DNA of 64,000 nucleotides from Prevotellaceae bacterium. GTDB lineage: Bacteria; Bacteroidota; Bacteroidia; Bacteroidales; UBA932. Under the pieces are notes generated by a model. That model saw nothing but the letters and a program-made list of their open reading frames with translations. It was not told the DNA's origin and did no database searches. Location: assembly GCA_031258195.1 (NCBI GenBank), contig JAIRNF010000039.1, forward strand, positions 62,001-126,000, in the 5' to 3' direction. Within the stretch, counting starts at the first letter, position 1; the number at the start of each line of letters is the position of its first letter. Both the position numbers and the translations under genes were made by a program. This document shows positions 36,407 to 45,545 of the stretch, piece by piece.

Positions 36407-36578
36407 GCAATTTTGACCAGCTATAAAAGGTTTTACCGTATATTTTTTTGTAAATGATGTATAACATAAAATCGTGTAAATGCCAGATTAGTAGCCGATG
36501 ATAGCACGTATATATTTATATCGTTGCTTATTTGATTGTAAAATATAAGATTATATCCTCTCATTCAGCATTTTGGTT

Positions 36579-36586
36579 TAAATTTG
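36579..36586 (+). promoter_or_regulatory. -7 element upstream of the DUF3137/LemA module
   Basis: TAAATTTG matches TAnnTTTG, 44 bp upstream of the ATG at 36631. Confidence 0.45.
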
Positions 36587-36630
36587 TATTTTTATTTATC
36601 ATTTAGTTAAACCCACTAACACTATTACTT

Positions 36631-37158
36631 ATGACTCGCGAAGAATTAAAGGATATTTTGCTCTATGAGCATAAAAGAGACCTGCGCCTTACATACATTC
36701 AGTATAGTATTATCGGTATCGCGGCATTACTTGTTTTAGGTCTTATTGCTTTTTTGTTTATCTCTACAGGGGCTAACGTAGGCGATGCCGTTAGCGGCAT
36801 TGTTAATGATTCGATAGATAGCGTTAATAGTAGCCAGTACCCTGCCTACCTTAAGATTGTAATTCCTTTGGCATTTTTAAGCTGTATTGGTTATTTTGTG
36901 TATGGTATTGTAAAGCTGCACAAAAGGCCTAAGCACATCGAAGAGTTCTTGCAACACGTGGAGAAAGGTAGCAGAACGGTAAGCGTTCAGGACTCGAAAG
37001 ATTATAAGCTTAAAATCCCGTTATTGGTTGTAAACATAAATACAGGATCGGTTACATCGCTACATGTAGTGTTTCAAAGCAGCCGAAAGGCTTATCTTAT
37101 CCCTGTACCAGCAGGTCAGCTTGAAAAAATAAAAGAAATTCTCGCAGAGAATTCATAA
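36631..37158 (+). CDS. Hypothetical two-helix membrane protein of the LemA module
   Basis: 175 residues, family not recognised. A short charged N-terminus (MTREELKDILLYEHKRDLRL), a membrane helix at about 24-46, an external loop of about 30 residues rich in serine and aspartate, a second helix at about 75-95, then a soluble cytoplasmic domain of 80 residues with VNINTGSVTSLHVVFQSS. It is followed 19 bp later by the DUF3137 gene and then by lemA, so the three likely act together at the inner membrane. Confidence 0.75.
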   Translation: MTREELKDILLYEHKRDLRLTYIQYSIIGIAALLVLGLIAFLFISTGANVGDAVSGIVNDSIDSVNSSQYPAYLKIVIPLAFLSCIGYFVYGIVKLHKRPKHIEEFLQHVEKGSRTVSVQDSKDYKLKIPLLVVNINTGSVTSLHVVFQSSRKAYLIPVPAGQLEKIKEILAENS

Positions 37159-37177
37159 ACCGCCAAACGTTTGACAT

Positions 37178-38173
37178 ATGAAAACTCAAGATGAATTTCT
37201 AAATTTTGTTGACGCCGAACTTTCTACAGAGCTGAGTACCGTGAATAAGCAGCGCAAAGGTACGCTGAAGATGTTTTTCCTTGCAACATTTATATGCGTC
37301 GCTTTTGTGGGCTTTATGATTTACAGCTCTATGGGAGACGTGTTGTGGCTCGAGGGCGAAAATACGTTAACCGTCATTGCCTTTGTTTTTATTGCATTAT
37401 ATGGTATAGGCTTTTCTATTTCGTATTTTGTAAAGAAAAATAAAAGCAATGCAACCCCTAACACCTCATCGGGATATGGTTTTGCCTACGATTTTAAAGA
37501 TAAGGTAGTACGTCGTATGGTCGAGTTTCTCGACCCCTCGTTCAAATATCAGATCGTTAACCACATTAAGCTCTCGGAGGTTATTCAGAGCGGTATGTTT
37601 CATGAGTCGAAGCTGAAAGCTTCAGGAAGCGATTTGGTGCAAGGCGTAGAAGACGGTGTTCCCTTTAAATTTAGCGATTTACGGCTGGTGCGTGAAAAAA
37701 CATTTGTCGGTAAAAATGAAGATACTGAAGTATCGGTATTTTCAGGAAGTATGTTTATTGCCGAATTCAACAAATCTTTTAAAAAGCCGGTATATGTGTT
37801 CTCGAAAAAGGCACTCGGTATCGTTTCGAGCGAGCTCTCTTATACCGGAGATAAAGTGAGGCTGGAAGATCCCGACTTCGACAAGCAGTTTGCCGTATAT
37901 AGCCCCGATCAAATTGAAGCGCGCTTTATTCTTACGCCAAGTATGATGGAAAGGTTAAAGGCGCTGCGCCGTAAAATGGGTAACAACGTTAATATTGTAT
38001 TTGCCAATAACAATATCTATATCGCTAATAATAACGGTAAAGATCGATTCGAGATAGGCGCGCTCTCATCAGTTAACAGGCGCGAAAGTATTATCGGTTA
38101 TTACAACGATCTTGCCGAACAGCTTGGTATTATTGATGAGCTAAAGCTCAACCTGAAAATCTGGAAAGCATAA
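37178..38173 (+). CDS. DUF3137 domain membrane protein
   Basis: 331 residues. Two membrane helices near 30-50 and 62-82, then a soluble domain of the DUF3137 type with VEDGVPFKFSDLRLVREK and SVFSGSMFIAEFNKSFKKPVYVFSKK, ending in NNNIYIANNNGKDRFEIG. DUF3137 proteins are often encoded next to LemA proteins, as here (12 bp gap). The biochemical function is unknown; the arrangement suggests a membrane complex with the neighbours. Confidence 0.85.
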   Translation: MKTQDEFLNFVDAELSTELSTVNKQRKGTLKMFFLATFICVAFVGFMIYSSMGDVLWLEGENTLTVIAFVFIALYGIGFSISYFVKKNKSNATPNTSSGYGFAYDFKDKVVRRMVEFLDPSFKYQIVNHIKLSEVIQSGMFHESKLKASGSDLVQGVEDGVPFKFSDLRLVREKTFVGKNEDTEVSVFSGSMFIAEFNKSFKKPVYVFSKKALGIVSSELSYTGDKVRLEDPDFDKQFAVYSPDQIEARFILTPSMMERLKALRRKMGNNVNIVFANNNIYIANNNGKDRFEIGALSSVNRRESIIGYYNDLAEQLGIIDELKLNLKIWKA

Positions 38174-38185
38174 AACTCAAAGCAT

Positions 38186-38746
38186 ATGAACACAACAACT
38201 ATTATTGTTTTATCAGCGGTGGCATTGCTCGTCATCATACTGATAGCGCTATATAACCGCTTAAATATAAGGCGTAACCAGATAGAAAATGCAAAATCAT
38301 CGCTTGAGGCACTGTTTATTAAGCGTAGCGATTTAATTCCAAATCTTGTTACTGTGGTAAAAGAATACACCAGCTATGAACGCGATGTGCTGGATAAAAT
38401 TACGCGGCTACGCGCCGATAGCCAAAAAGATAAACCGAGTATGGAGTATCAGCATGACGGCGATTTGTCTTCGGCAGTAAAGCGTCTTATGGTGCAGGTA
38501 GAGAACTATCCGGAGCTGAAAGCTAACAGCCAGTTTACTAACCTTGCCTATAGCTGGAACGAGGTGGAGGAGCAAATTACTGCCGGGCGTCGTTATCTTG
38601 CATCCAGCATTACCTACTATAATGATGCAATTCGTATATTTCCATCGAATATGGTTGCGGGCATGTTTGGATTTAAAGCCCACGAGTGGGAGAGGGCTAC
38701 GCAAGAGCAGCGTAAAGGCTTAAATGCTGATGAACTGTTTAAATAA
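38186..38746 (+). CDS. LemA family protein
   Basis: 186 residues. One N-terminal membrane helix (TIIVLSAVALLVIILIALYNRL), then a helical-bundle LemA domain: QIENAKSSLEALFIKRSDLIPNLV and later YPELKANSQFTNLAYSWNEVEEQI and RRYLASSITYYNDAIRIFPSNMV are the family's conserved segments. LemA proteins are inner-membrane proteins of unclear biochemical role. Third gene of the module, followed by a strong terminator. Confidence 0.93.
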   Translation: MNTTTIIVLSAVALLVIILIALYNRLNIRRNQIENAKSSLEALFIKRSDLIPNLVTVVKEYTSYERDVLDKITRLRADSQKDKPSMEYQHDGDLSSAVKRLMVQVENYPELKANSQFTNLAYSWNEVEEQITAGRRYLASSITYYNDAIRIFPSNMVAGMFGFKAHEWERATQEQRKGLNADELFK

Positions 38747-38769
38747 TATTTAAATGCTTTACAATCGAA

Positions 38770-38806
38770 AGATAAGGGTTGTTTCGTTACGAAACAACCC
38801 TTATCT
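38770..38806 (+). terminator. Hairpin terminator after lemA
   Basis: AGATAAGGGTTGTTTCGT pairs with ACGAAACAACCCTTATCT, a near-perfect 17-18 bp stem, followed by CTTTATTA. From 38807 to 39103 I see no gene; the 61-aa track ORF there has no family features. Confidence 0.88.
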
Positions 38807-39103
38807 CTTTATTATGTTTAACTGCATTCAAAAGATGAACCACACATTTTACCTAAATCAAACAAATCTTGGGGTGAAATGGGAAATGTTATTAATTGGA
38901 AGAGTGGGTGCTGAAATGAGTTTTCTTACGGTATCATAGGTAAGACATTTGTATATCAAAGAATTGCCTCCGCCAACTTTTCTTCTTTACTTTAAAATTC
39001 GGCTAGGAAAACTTTCCACTTGATTTTTTAGGTTGTTATCTCATCCAATTTAAGATAGCTGAAAAATAATCTTTCAGCCTCTACCAAAATGGCTAAGGCT
39101 TAC

Positions 39104-39111
39104 TATCTTTG
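39104..39111 (+). promoter_or_regulatory. -7 element upstream of pgi
   Basis: TATCTTTG matches TAnnTTTG. It overlaps the track's first ATG (39109), so transcription probably starts near 39118 and translation at the ATG at 39145. Confidence 0.5.
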
Positions 39112-39144
39112 TATATGAATAATATATCAATAAAAATTACGCAT

Positions 39145-40476
39145 ATGAAGCTATCTATTTCTCGCACCCAACCCACTCTTCAACCCGAAGAAATAGTCGC
39201 TCTACAGCCAAAAGCCGCAGAGTGTCTCGAGGCGCTTTATCGTAAAACCGGAAAAGGAAACGATTTTCTGGGCTGGCTAGACCTTTCATCGCTGTTCGAT
39301 ACCAAGCTGCTGAATGATATTAAGCACTCCGCACAAACGCTTAGTAAGCTGGCGGATGTGGTTGTGGTGGTTGGAATAGGAGGTTCGTATTTAGGGGCAA
39401 AAGCTGTTATCGAAGCATTGTCTCACAGCTTCAGCCTGATCGCTCCAAGTAATCATCCTCAGGTGTTGTTTGTTGGGCAAAATATTAGCGAAGAATATAT
39501 TGCCGAGCTGCTGGAGATTCTGAAAGGTCGTTCGGTAGCATGCGTGGCTATTTCTAAATCGGGTACAACTACCGAGCCTGCAATAGCCTTACGCTTCATC
39601 AAAAAGTATATAGAGCAGGTACATGGTAAAGACGAGGTTAAAAAGCGCATTGTTGCTATTACCGATGCGTCGCACGGCGCACTAAAAAAGATGGCGGAGG
39701 AAGAGGGTTATGAAACCTTTGTAATTCCCGACGATGTTGGCGGGCGTTTTTCCGTAATGACCCCGGTTGGGCTACTTCCTATTGCTGTTGCCGGTTTCGA
39801 CATAGAACGAATGGTAAAAGGTGTTTACGACATGGAGTTATCAACAGGTATGGAGGTTGCGCCAAGCGATAATTCCGTTCTAGCCTATGCTATAGCTAGA
39901 AATCTATTATATCAAAAGGGGAAAAAGATAGAGCTGCTGGCAAACTTTAACCCTAAGCTGCGTTCGTTTGCCGAGTGGTGGAAACAGCTTTATGGCGAGA
40001 GCGAAGGAAAAGACAGCAAAGGAATATTTCCTGCTTCGGTTGACTATACTACCGATCTGCACTCGATGGGGCAATACATTCAGAATGGAGAGCGTATTCT
40101 TTTCGAAACGGTAATAAGCGTTACAGAGAGTAAGAAAATGGCGGCAGTCCCTATGGCAAATGATGATAGCGACGGGCTTAACTACCTTGCGGGACGTAGG
40201 CTTGAGGAGATTAATAAAATGGCAGAGTTAGGTACTATTCTTGCGCATGCTGATGGCGGAGTACCTAATATACATATCGAAATGCCTAAGTTGGACGAAT
40301 ATAATCTTGGTCAGCTGATATGCTTCTTTGAAAAAGCATGCGGCGTTAGCGGCTATCTACTTGGTGTTAATCCATTCGATCAGCCCGGTGTAGAGGCTTA
40401 TAAGCGTAACATGTTTGCGTTGCTTGGTAAGCCCGGCTTTGAGAAAGACGGAGAAGAGCTAAGAAAACGGCTGTAA
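39145..40476 (+). CDS. pgi: Glucose-6-phosphate isomerase
   Basis: 443 residues from ATG 39145 (MKLSISRTQPTLQPEE). The track start at 39109 overlaps the -7 element and is rejected. Interconverts glucose 6-phosphate and fructose 6-phosphate in glycolysis. Visible: VVGIGGSYLGAKAVIEAL (phosphosugar-binding loop), VAISKSGTTTEPAIALR, the PGI signature DDVGGRFSVMTPVGLLP, and the catalytic-region GVSGYLLGVNPFDQPGVEAYK near the C-terminus. The length fits the short bacterial (Bacillus-type) PGI class. Intact. Confidence 0.94.
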   Translation: MKLSISRTQPTLQPEEIVALQPKAAECLEALYRKTGKGNDFLGWLDLSSLFDTKLLNDIKHSAQTLSKLADVVVVVGIGGSYLGAKAVIEALSHSFSLIAPSNHPQVLFVGQNISEEYIAELLEILKGRSVACVAISKSGTTTEPAIALRFIKKYIEQVHGKDEVKKRIVAITDASHGALKKMAEEEGYETFVIPDDVGGRFSVMTPVGLLPIAVAGFDIERMVKGVYDMELSTGMEVAPSDNSVLAYAIARNLLYQKGKKIELLANFNPKLRSFAEWWKQLYGESEGKDSKGIFPASVDYTTDLHSMGQYIQNGERILFETVISVTESKKMAAVPMANDDSDGLNYLAGRRLEEINKMAELGTILAHADGGVPNIHIEMPKLDEYNLGQLICFFEKACGVSGYLLGVNPFDQPGVEAYKRNMFALLGKPGFEKDGEELRKRL

Positions 40477-41045
40477 TGAATTTTCTTGCGCACGTTTTCT
40501 TTCCGGTAATGACAAGCAGCTGCAAGTTGGCAATTTTATTGGCGATTACGTGAAAGGAGCGGCTTATAGAAATTACTCGCCACGCATTGCTCGAGGAATT
40601 CTTCTGCATCGCGCTATTGACGATTTTACCGATAGGCATCCAAAAGTAGCAGAAGCAAAGCGGCTGCTACAACCTTCGTTTATATTCGGGCATATTTGTA
40701 GATATGTTTTACGACCATTTTCTAGCGTCGCAATGGGAGCAGTTTTCACCTATGCCGCTAAAACGCTTTACACGTCGGTTTTATAGGGCTATGGTGTGGC
40801 ATTTTCGTATATTGCTCTCGCGAGTAAAAGGGTTCTTGCCCCATCTTATCGCATGTAACCGTTTATATGTATATGCTACTCTTGAGGGGCTCCAGTGCTC
40901 TCTCGAGATTATGGAAAATTACAGGACCTTACCGCAAAAAAGTGGAGAAGCAATTGCTCTGTTAAAAGAAAACTATAGCCGGTTTAGAGATGGCTTTAAT
41001 GAATTTTTTCCGGACCTACAGGCTTTTGTTGCCTCAAGGCTTTAA
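40476..41045 (+). pseudogene. Acyl carrier protein phosphodiesterase (AcpH-like), two frameshifts
   Basis: Three frames together encode one AcpH-like protein of about 190 residues. Frame 1 starts MNFLAHVF at 40476; one base is missing near 40495-40500. Frame 2 continues SGNDKQLQVGNFIGDYVKG and RGILLHRAIDDFTDRHP, with the metal-binding His-Asp signature, until about 40685. Frame 3 resumes GIFVDMFYDHFLASQWEQF to the end at 41045. AcpH removes the phosphopantetheine arm from holo-ACP and is dispensable. The first ATG overlaps the pgi stop, so it was translationally coupled. Confidence 0.88.
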
Positions 41046-41088
41046 GCATTTCTTGTATTATTGTACTGCCTTATTATTAAAATATTCA

Positions 41089-41264
41089 TGGTGCGTTTAG
41101 AAAAATCTCCGTCATTTCGACCGAAGGGAGAAATCTGTTGATTCAGTGTACTGCTGGTATTTAGCAGATTTCTCCCTTCGGTCGAAATGACGGTACTGTT
41201 TTTTGAAAGCTATGGTGTGTTTTTCCAAAGCATTATTTTCCAAACATATCAATATGGTAAATGC
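41089..41264. repeat. Palindromic intergenic repeat, full copy 2
   Basis: CGTCATTTCGACCGAAGGGA... pairs with ...TCCCTTCGGTCGAAATGACG. Relative to copy 1 the A and T of the AAGGG/CCCTT arms change together (CCAAAGG to CCGAAGG with TTTGG to TTCGG), a compensatory pair that keeps the stem. The flanks match copy 1. It lies between the AcpH pseudogene and rsgA. Confidence 0.85.
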
Positions 41265-41349
41265 TCCACGGTTAAAATGCCCTTGTTCTTTTATCTTAAG
41301 TCGTAATACGAATCATTGCAGTTAAAAGACTATTTGCTTACTTTGTGGT

Positions 41350-42291
41350 ATGAACGAGCAGCAAACAGGTTTAGTTACCAAACATACCGGTAGCCACTAT
41401 CGGGTGCGGTTGGATAAAGACGGCACGTATATCGAAACGGTAGTAAGGGGTAAGCTACGCCTTAAAGACTTAAAAACCACAAACCCCATTGCTGTTGGCG
41501 ACAGAGTCGTAGTTGAGCCTTCCGATGATGGTACGGGTATTATACTAGATGTTTGTGACCGTAAAAACTACCTTATCCGTCGCTCTTCTAATCTATCGAG
41601 GCAGGCTCATATTGTAGCGGCTAGTATTGATAGGGCTTACCTTGTAATCAGCCTTGCTTTTCCCGATACTAAAATCGGCTTTATCGATCGTTTTTTGGTA
41701 AGTGCAGAAGCATATCATATACCTGTTACCATTCTTATTAACAAGGTTGATTTATACGAGGACGAACTGGCAGATATGCTTAACGGTTTCGAGGAAATTT
41801 ACAGTAACATAGGCTACGAAACCCTGCGAATTTCTGCTCTTAGAGGTGATAATATCAATACATTGAAAAAGCGGCTGGCAGGTAAGGTTTCGGTTTTTGC
41901 AGGAAATTCGGGTGTAGGAAAATCGTCGTTAATAAATGCTATAGAACCCTCGTTAAACCTAAAAACCGGAGAGATATCGGGTTACCACCTTAAAGGTACG
42001 CATACTACTACTTTTTATGAGATGGTAGAGCTACCGAATGGTGGATTTATTATCGATACCCCCGGGTTAAAAAGTTTTGGGCTGATTGACGATATTGGTA
42101 AGGAAGAAATCTCTCATTTTTTCCCCGAAATATTCCGTTATAGCGCCAATTGTAGGTTCAACATGTGTACCCATACCGACGAACCCGGATGCGCCGTAAA
42201 AAAAGCGGTGGAAGAAGGGCTGATATCAGAATCTCGTTATAGCAGCTACCTCGGCATGTTTTACGATGAGGATAGTAAATATAGGCAATGA
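41350..42291 (+). CDS. rsgA: Ribosome small subunit-dependent GTPase A
   Basis: 313 residues. N-terminal OB domain (about 1-75), a circularly permuted GTPase with the order G4-G5-G1-G3: INKVDLYEDE (G4), GNSGVGKSSLINAI (P-loop) near residue 190, and DTPGLKSFGL (G3), then a zinc knuckle with CRFNMCTHTDEPGC near 275-290. RsgA helps mature the 30S subunit. Ends in TGA, which shows that TGA is a stop codon in this genome. Length normal, intact. Confidence 0.95.
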   Translation: MNEQQTGLVTKHTGSHYRVRLDKDGTYIETVVRGKLRLKDLKTTNPIAVGDRVVVEPSDDGTGIILDVCDRKNYLIRRSSNLSRQAHIVAASIDRAYLVISLAFPDTKIGFIDRFLVSAEAYHIPVTILINKVDLYEDELADMLNGFEEIYSNIGYETLRISALRGDNINTLKKRLAGKVSVFAGNSGVGKSSLINAIEPSLNLKTGEISGYHLKGTHTTTFYEMVELPNGGFIIDTPGLKSFGLIDDIGKEEISHFFPEIFRYSANCRFNMCTHTDEPGCAVKKAVEEGLISESRYSSYLGMFYDEDSKYRQ

Positions 42292-42359
42292 TTAGCAGGA
42301 GAATATATTAATTTATCAATATACCGACTCATTTTCATATTAGTACATTAGTACATTTT

Positions 42360-44852
42360 CTACTCCAGCTCCACCACCGTAATTCCCGAACCGCCTTGTT
42401 CTACTCGTTCATCTTTACAAGACTTAACCCCACCAAAGGTTTTAAGCAAGTTTCGGATTGTTTCTTTCAGTATGCCGTTACCTTTACCATGTAAGATACG
42501 AACTTCGCTTGTACCCACCATCAACGCCTCGTCTATAAACTCTGTAATGGTTGGCAGCACTTCTTCTACACGCATTCCGCGTACATCAATGGTGCTTTTA
42601 AAGTTCGACTTGCGCTGAGATAGGTTGAAGCCGTTTACATTATGTGAAGGTGCGGGAGTGTTACGCGTTGTTTGCCTAAACTCGTTGTTGCTGATAACCT
42701 CTAACCTGTCTGCCTTTATGTTGGTAAGAATACTGCCTATGGCAACTATTGCGTTGTTACCGTTTAGCTTTATCAGTTCGCCAGCCGAATCTTGACCTTT
42801 TATGCGAACCTTAACGCCCGGCTCAAGTATTGCGGGTATTTCGGTATCTTGCTCTTCGTTTTGCTGGTTATTTTTTGTTTGTGCCTTACGTTGCTCGCGC
42901 TTTTCCTGACGGTCGCGCAGCTGCTGAATTTTGCGCTCTATCTTTTCGTTGTTTGTATCATCGACTTCTGCTTGGAGTGATTCTTTCAGCCGCTCCAGCT
43001 TCGCACGGCTTTCTTTTGTACGCTCTTTCTCTGCCTGCGTTTCGCGTATCTCACGAATTGTATTTTCTATCTGCCTATTGGTATCGGCAAGTAATCGGGC
43101 TGCTTCTTCTTTTGCCTTATTGATAATAGATTTACGTTGCTCTTTCAGCTCCTTCAGTTCCGCTTCGTACTTTGCCGTAACTTCTTCAAGCCGTTTATCG
43201 GTAAGGCGTATGCGTTGCCGCTTTTCCTCCCAGTAGCGACGGTCGCGCGCAATATTACGCAGGTTTTTTTCGATATTTACCTGCTTATCGCCCATTTTTT
43301 CGGAAGCGTAAAAAAGAATCTCTTCCGGCAAGCCTATTTTACGTGCGATCTCAAATGCAAACGAGCTGCCGGGTACACCTATTTCCAGCTTAAATAGCGG
43401 TTGTATGCGTTGCGTATCAAAAAGCATAGCGCCGTTAATTATGCCGGGTGCCGACGCTGCATAGTACTTAAGGTTGGTGTAATGTGTAGTGATTACACCG
43501 AATGTATTACGCTCGGTTAGTTTAGCTAATACTGCCTCCGCAATGGCTCCGCCAATAGATGGCTCTGTACCTGTGCCGAATTCGTCGATTAAAACTAACG
43601 ATTTGTCGGTGGCATAACGAACAAAGTTTTTCATGTTCAGCAGATGCGAGCTGTAGGTGCTAAGGTCGTTTTCTATCGATTGTTCATCGCCAATATCAAT
43701 GAAAATATCGTTGAATAATCCCACTTCTGAATTTTCCGATGCGGGTATCAGCAAGCCGCATTGTAACATATATTGCAGCAATCCGACGGTTTTTAAGCAT
43801 ACCGATTTACCTCCCGCATTAGGACCCGAAATTAGTAGGATATGTTTCTGTTTAGTTAGCTCTAAAGCAAGCGGAACAACTTCTTTTCCTTCTTTTTTCA
43901 GGCTTTGCATCAGCAGAGGATGGCGTGCGTTGATAAGCCGTATCGATTGTTCGTCGTATAGTATGGGCTTTACGGCTTCTAAGCCCATGCTGAAAAGAGC
44001 TTTGGCACGAATAAAATCTATTTCGCCGATATAGTCGCCTGTAGCCAGCATTTCGTCGAGGTAGGGACGGAGAAAATCTGCCGCGGCAACAAGTACTTTT
44101 ACTACTTCTCTACGTTCGGCGTACTCCAGCTCTTTTATTTCGTTATTCAGATCAACAACCTCAATCGGTTCTATATAAACGGTTTTACCGGTTGCCGATT
44201 CGTCGTGTACAAACCCTTTCAACTTGCGCTTACTGTAAGCGTTTACAGGAATTACCATACGCCCGTCGCGGATAGATATGCCGGCATCTTCGTCAGCAAT
44301 ACCGTCTTGCTGTGCGCTACGCAGTATGGCGTGCATGCGTTTGGTGATTTGCCGCTGCTTGTCGGAAATGGTACGGCGTACCTGCGCCAGCTCCGGCGAA
44401 GCGTTGTCTTTTACTTTCCCGAATTTATTTACAACAGCATCAAGCTTGGCAATAACGGCAGGGAGTACGGCTACTGTTGATGATAGCTGACGGAGCGAAG
44501 GATATTTTTCATCTTCACGTTTATTGAAGAAGTTGCTCAGCTCTCTGGCTGCGGTGAGTGCTTTGGAAAGCGCTAGCAGCTCCATACCATCCAAAAACGT
44601 ACCTTCAACACGAATTTTTTTCAGAAAATCAACCACGTCAACATACGTGTTGTCGGGGAAGCTGTCCTCCATCATCAGCACGGTACGCATTTCGTCGGTC
44701 AGTTCCAGACGTAACGAAACCACATCGAAAGATGAAGAGAAGCTTGTATCTGCCAGCTTTTCTTTTGCCAGCTTGGTAATACATTTCTCCTCCACCATTC
44801 GGCGGATTTTATCAAAACCTACTTTCTGCTCAAAGCTATCGGGATAAATCAT
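42360..44852 (-). CDS. mutS2: MutS2 family protein (ribosome collision/recombination factor)
   Basis: 830 residues. Helical core and clamp (1-320), ABC ATPase with the P-loop SGPNAGGKSVCLKTVG near 340 and the Walker B region SLVLIDEFGTGTEPSIGG near 415, a long coiled coil (about 520-640) with many K/E/R, a KOW-like region around EPGVKVRIKGQDSAGE, and a C-terminal Smr nuclease domain with IDVRGMRVEEVLP and the active-site-type RILHGKGNGILKE. Known from other bacteria to suppress homologous recombination and to split collided ribosomes. Normal length, intact. Confidence 0.95.
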   Translation of the reverse strand: MIYPDSFEQKVGFDKIRRMVEEKCITKLAKEKLADTSFSSSFDVVSLRLELTDEMRTVLMMEDSFPDNTYVDVVDFLKKIRVEGTFLDGMELLALSKALTAARELSNFFNKREDEKYPSLRQLSSTVAVLPAVIAKLDAVVNKFGKVKDNASPELAQVRRTISDKQRQITKRMHAILRSAQQDGIADEDAGISIRDGRMVIPVNAYSKRKLKGFVHDESATGKTVYIEPIEVVDLNNEIKELEYAERREVVKVLVAAADFLRPYLDEMLATGDYIGEIDFIRAKALFSMGLEAVKPILYDEQSIRLINARHPLLMQSLKKEGKEVVPLALELTKQKHILLISGPNAGGKSVCLKTVGLLQYMLQCGLLIPASENSEVGLFNDIFIDIGDEQSIENDLSTYSSHLLNMKNFVRYATDKSLVLIDEFGTGTEPSIGGAIAEAVLAKLTERNTFGVITTHYTNLKYYAASAPGIINGAMLFDTQRIQPLFKLEIGVPGSSFAFEIARKIGLPEEILFYASEKMGDKQVNIEKNLRNIARDRRYWEEKRQRIRLTDKRLEEVTAKYEAELKELKEQRKSIINKAKEEAARLLADTNRQIENTIREIRETQAEKERTKESRAKLERLKESLQAEVDDTNNEKIERKIQQLRDRQEKREQRKAQTKNNQQNEEQDTEIPAILEPGVKVRIKGQDSAGELIKLNGNNAIVAIGSILTNIKADRLEVISNNEFRQTTRNTPAPSHNVNGFNLSQRKSNFKSTIDVRGMRVEEVLPTITEFIDEALMVGTSEVRILHGKGNGILKETIRNLLKTFGGVKSCKDERVEQGGSGITVVELE

Positions 44853-44862
44853 TTAGTGTAAT

Positions 44863-44931
44863 AAAAGCCCCAACCCCCGAGGGGATTTTGTTTGTGTTAT
44901 TTAGCCCCCTTTGGGGGTTTAGGGGGCTTTT
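44863..44931. repeat. C/G-rich interrupted inverted repeat upstream of mutS2
   Basis: AAAAGCCCCAACCCCCGAGGGG and CCCCCTTTGGGGGTTTAGGGGGCTTTT form nested hairpins flanking GATTTTGTTTGTGTTATTTAG. The motif AAAGCCCCCTAAACCCCC is a common dispersed intergenic repeat in Bacteroidota. It begins 11 bp upstream of the mutS2 start, so it lies in the leader or promoter. Confidence 0.7.
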
Positions 44932-44981
44932 CATTCTACAAAAGTATTAAAACTTATTGAGAGTAAGGAGGTAGATTCCGG

Positions 44982-45419
44982 TTATTGATGATAGCGGGTT
45001 GGGTAAGGTCGATGCTCAATGTCGGAAACCAGAATAGGGTAATCACTTCGCAGAATCTCTTGTTGATAAGGTTTAAGCTCATTTCTTAGCTCGTTGTAGG
45101 CTTTCGAAATTTCATTCTGTACTGTAAAGTAAGTTTTGTATTTAGTTCCGCGGCTTGTTTTTAAGACGATAATAGTTTCTAAGCGATAAACCGAGCCTAC
45201 TCCAATCGCTTCGATCTCGTGGCCATCAGCATTCGTTATGTGTTCTTTAAGTACCTCTTTTAGCTGATTAATCGGAATTAATTTACCATAACAGTACACT
45301 ATCGAATCGTTTTTGTGGCTAATATACACATAGCATATGTTTTTTAATTTTATTTGATCTGCTTTTGCTATACTTACACAACAGGCTATAAGTATTGCTA
45401 GGATAATGGCTTTTTTCAT
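44982..45419 (-). CDS. Secreted hypothetical protein, 145 aa
   Basis: Start chosen at ATG 45419 because it opens a good signal peptide, MKKAIILAILIACCVSIAKA; the track start adds 13 residues. The mature part begins DQIKLKNICYVYISHKNDSIVYCYGKLIPINQL and ends with RSDYPILVSDIEHRPYPTRYHQ. No family recognised. Its three-strand pattern and conserved YCYGKLIP stretch suggest a small beta-rich periplasmic protein. It stands alone between mutS2 and the methyltransferase pseudogene. Confidence 0.65.
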   Translation of the reverse strand: MKKAIILAILIACCVSIAKADQIKLKNICYVYISHKNDSIVYCYGKLIPINQLKEVLKEHITNADGHEIEAIGVGSVYRLETIIVLKTSRGTKYKTYFTVQNEISKAYNELRNELKPYQQEILRSDYPILVSDIEHRPYPTRYHQ

Positions 45420-45491
45420 ATCGGTTATTTTTAATGTGAAACAATGTTGACGATTCAAAAGCTATGCCGGCTTTCCGATAGGTATAATTGT

Positions 45492-45499
45492 TACCTTTG
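45492..45499 (+). promoter_or_regulatory. -7 element upstream of the methyltransferase pseudogene
   Basis: TACCTTTG matches TAnnTTTG, 46 bp upstream of the ATG at 45546. The promoter seems preserved although the gene is broken. Confidence 0.45.
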
Positions 45500-45545
45500 A
45501 AAATTTTAAGATGAGAAGATCGTTATTTTAAGTTTTGGGTTTAAT

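Noticed and set aside
38754-38939. 61-aa ORF after lemA.
   Set aside because: It overlaps the lemA terminator and has no signal, domain or composition of a real protein.
42830-43236. Plus-strand ORFs of about 100 aa inside mutS2.
   Set aside because: They are shadows of the MutS2 coiled-coil region, whose E/K/R codons read as open frames on the other strand.
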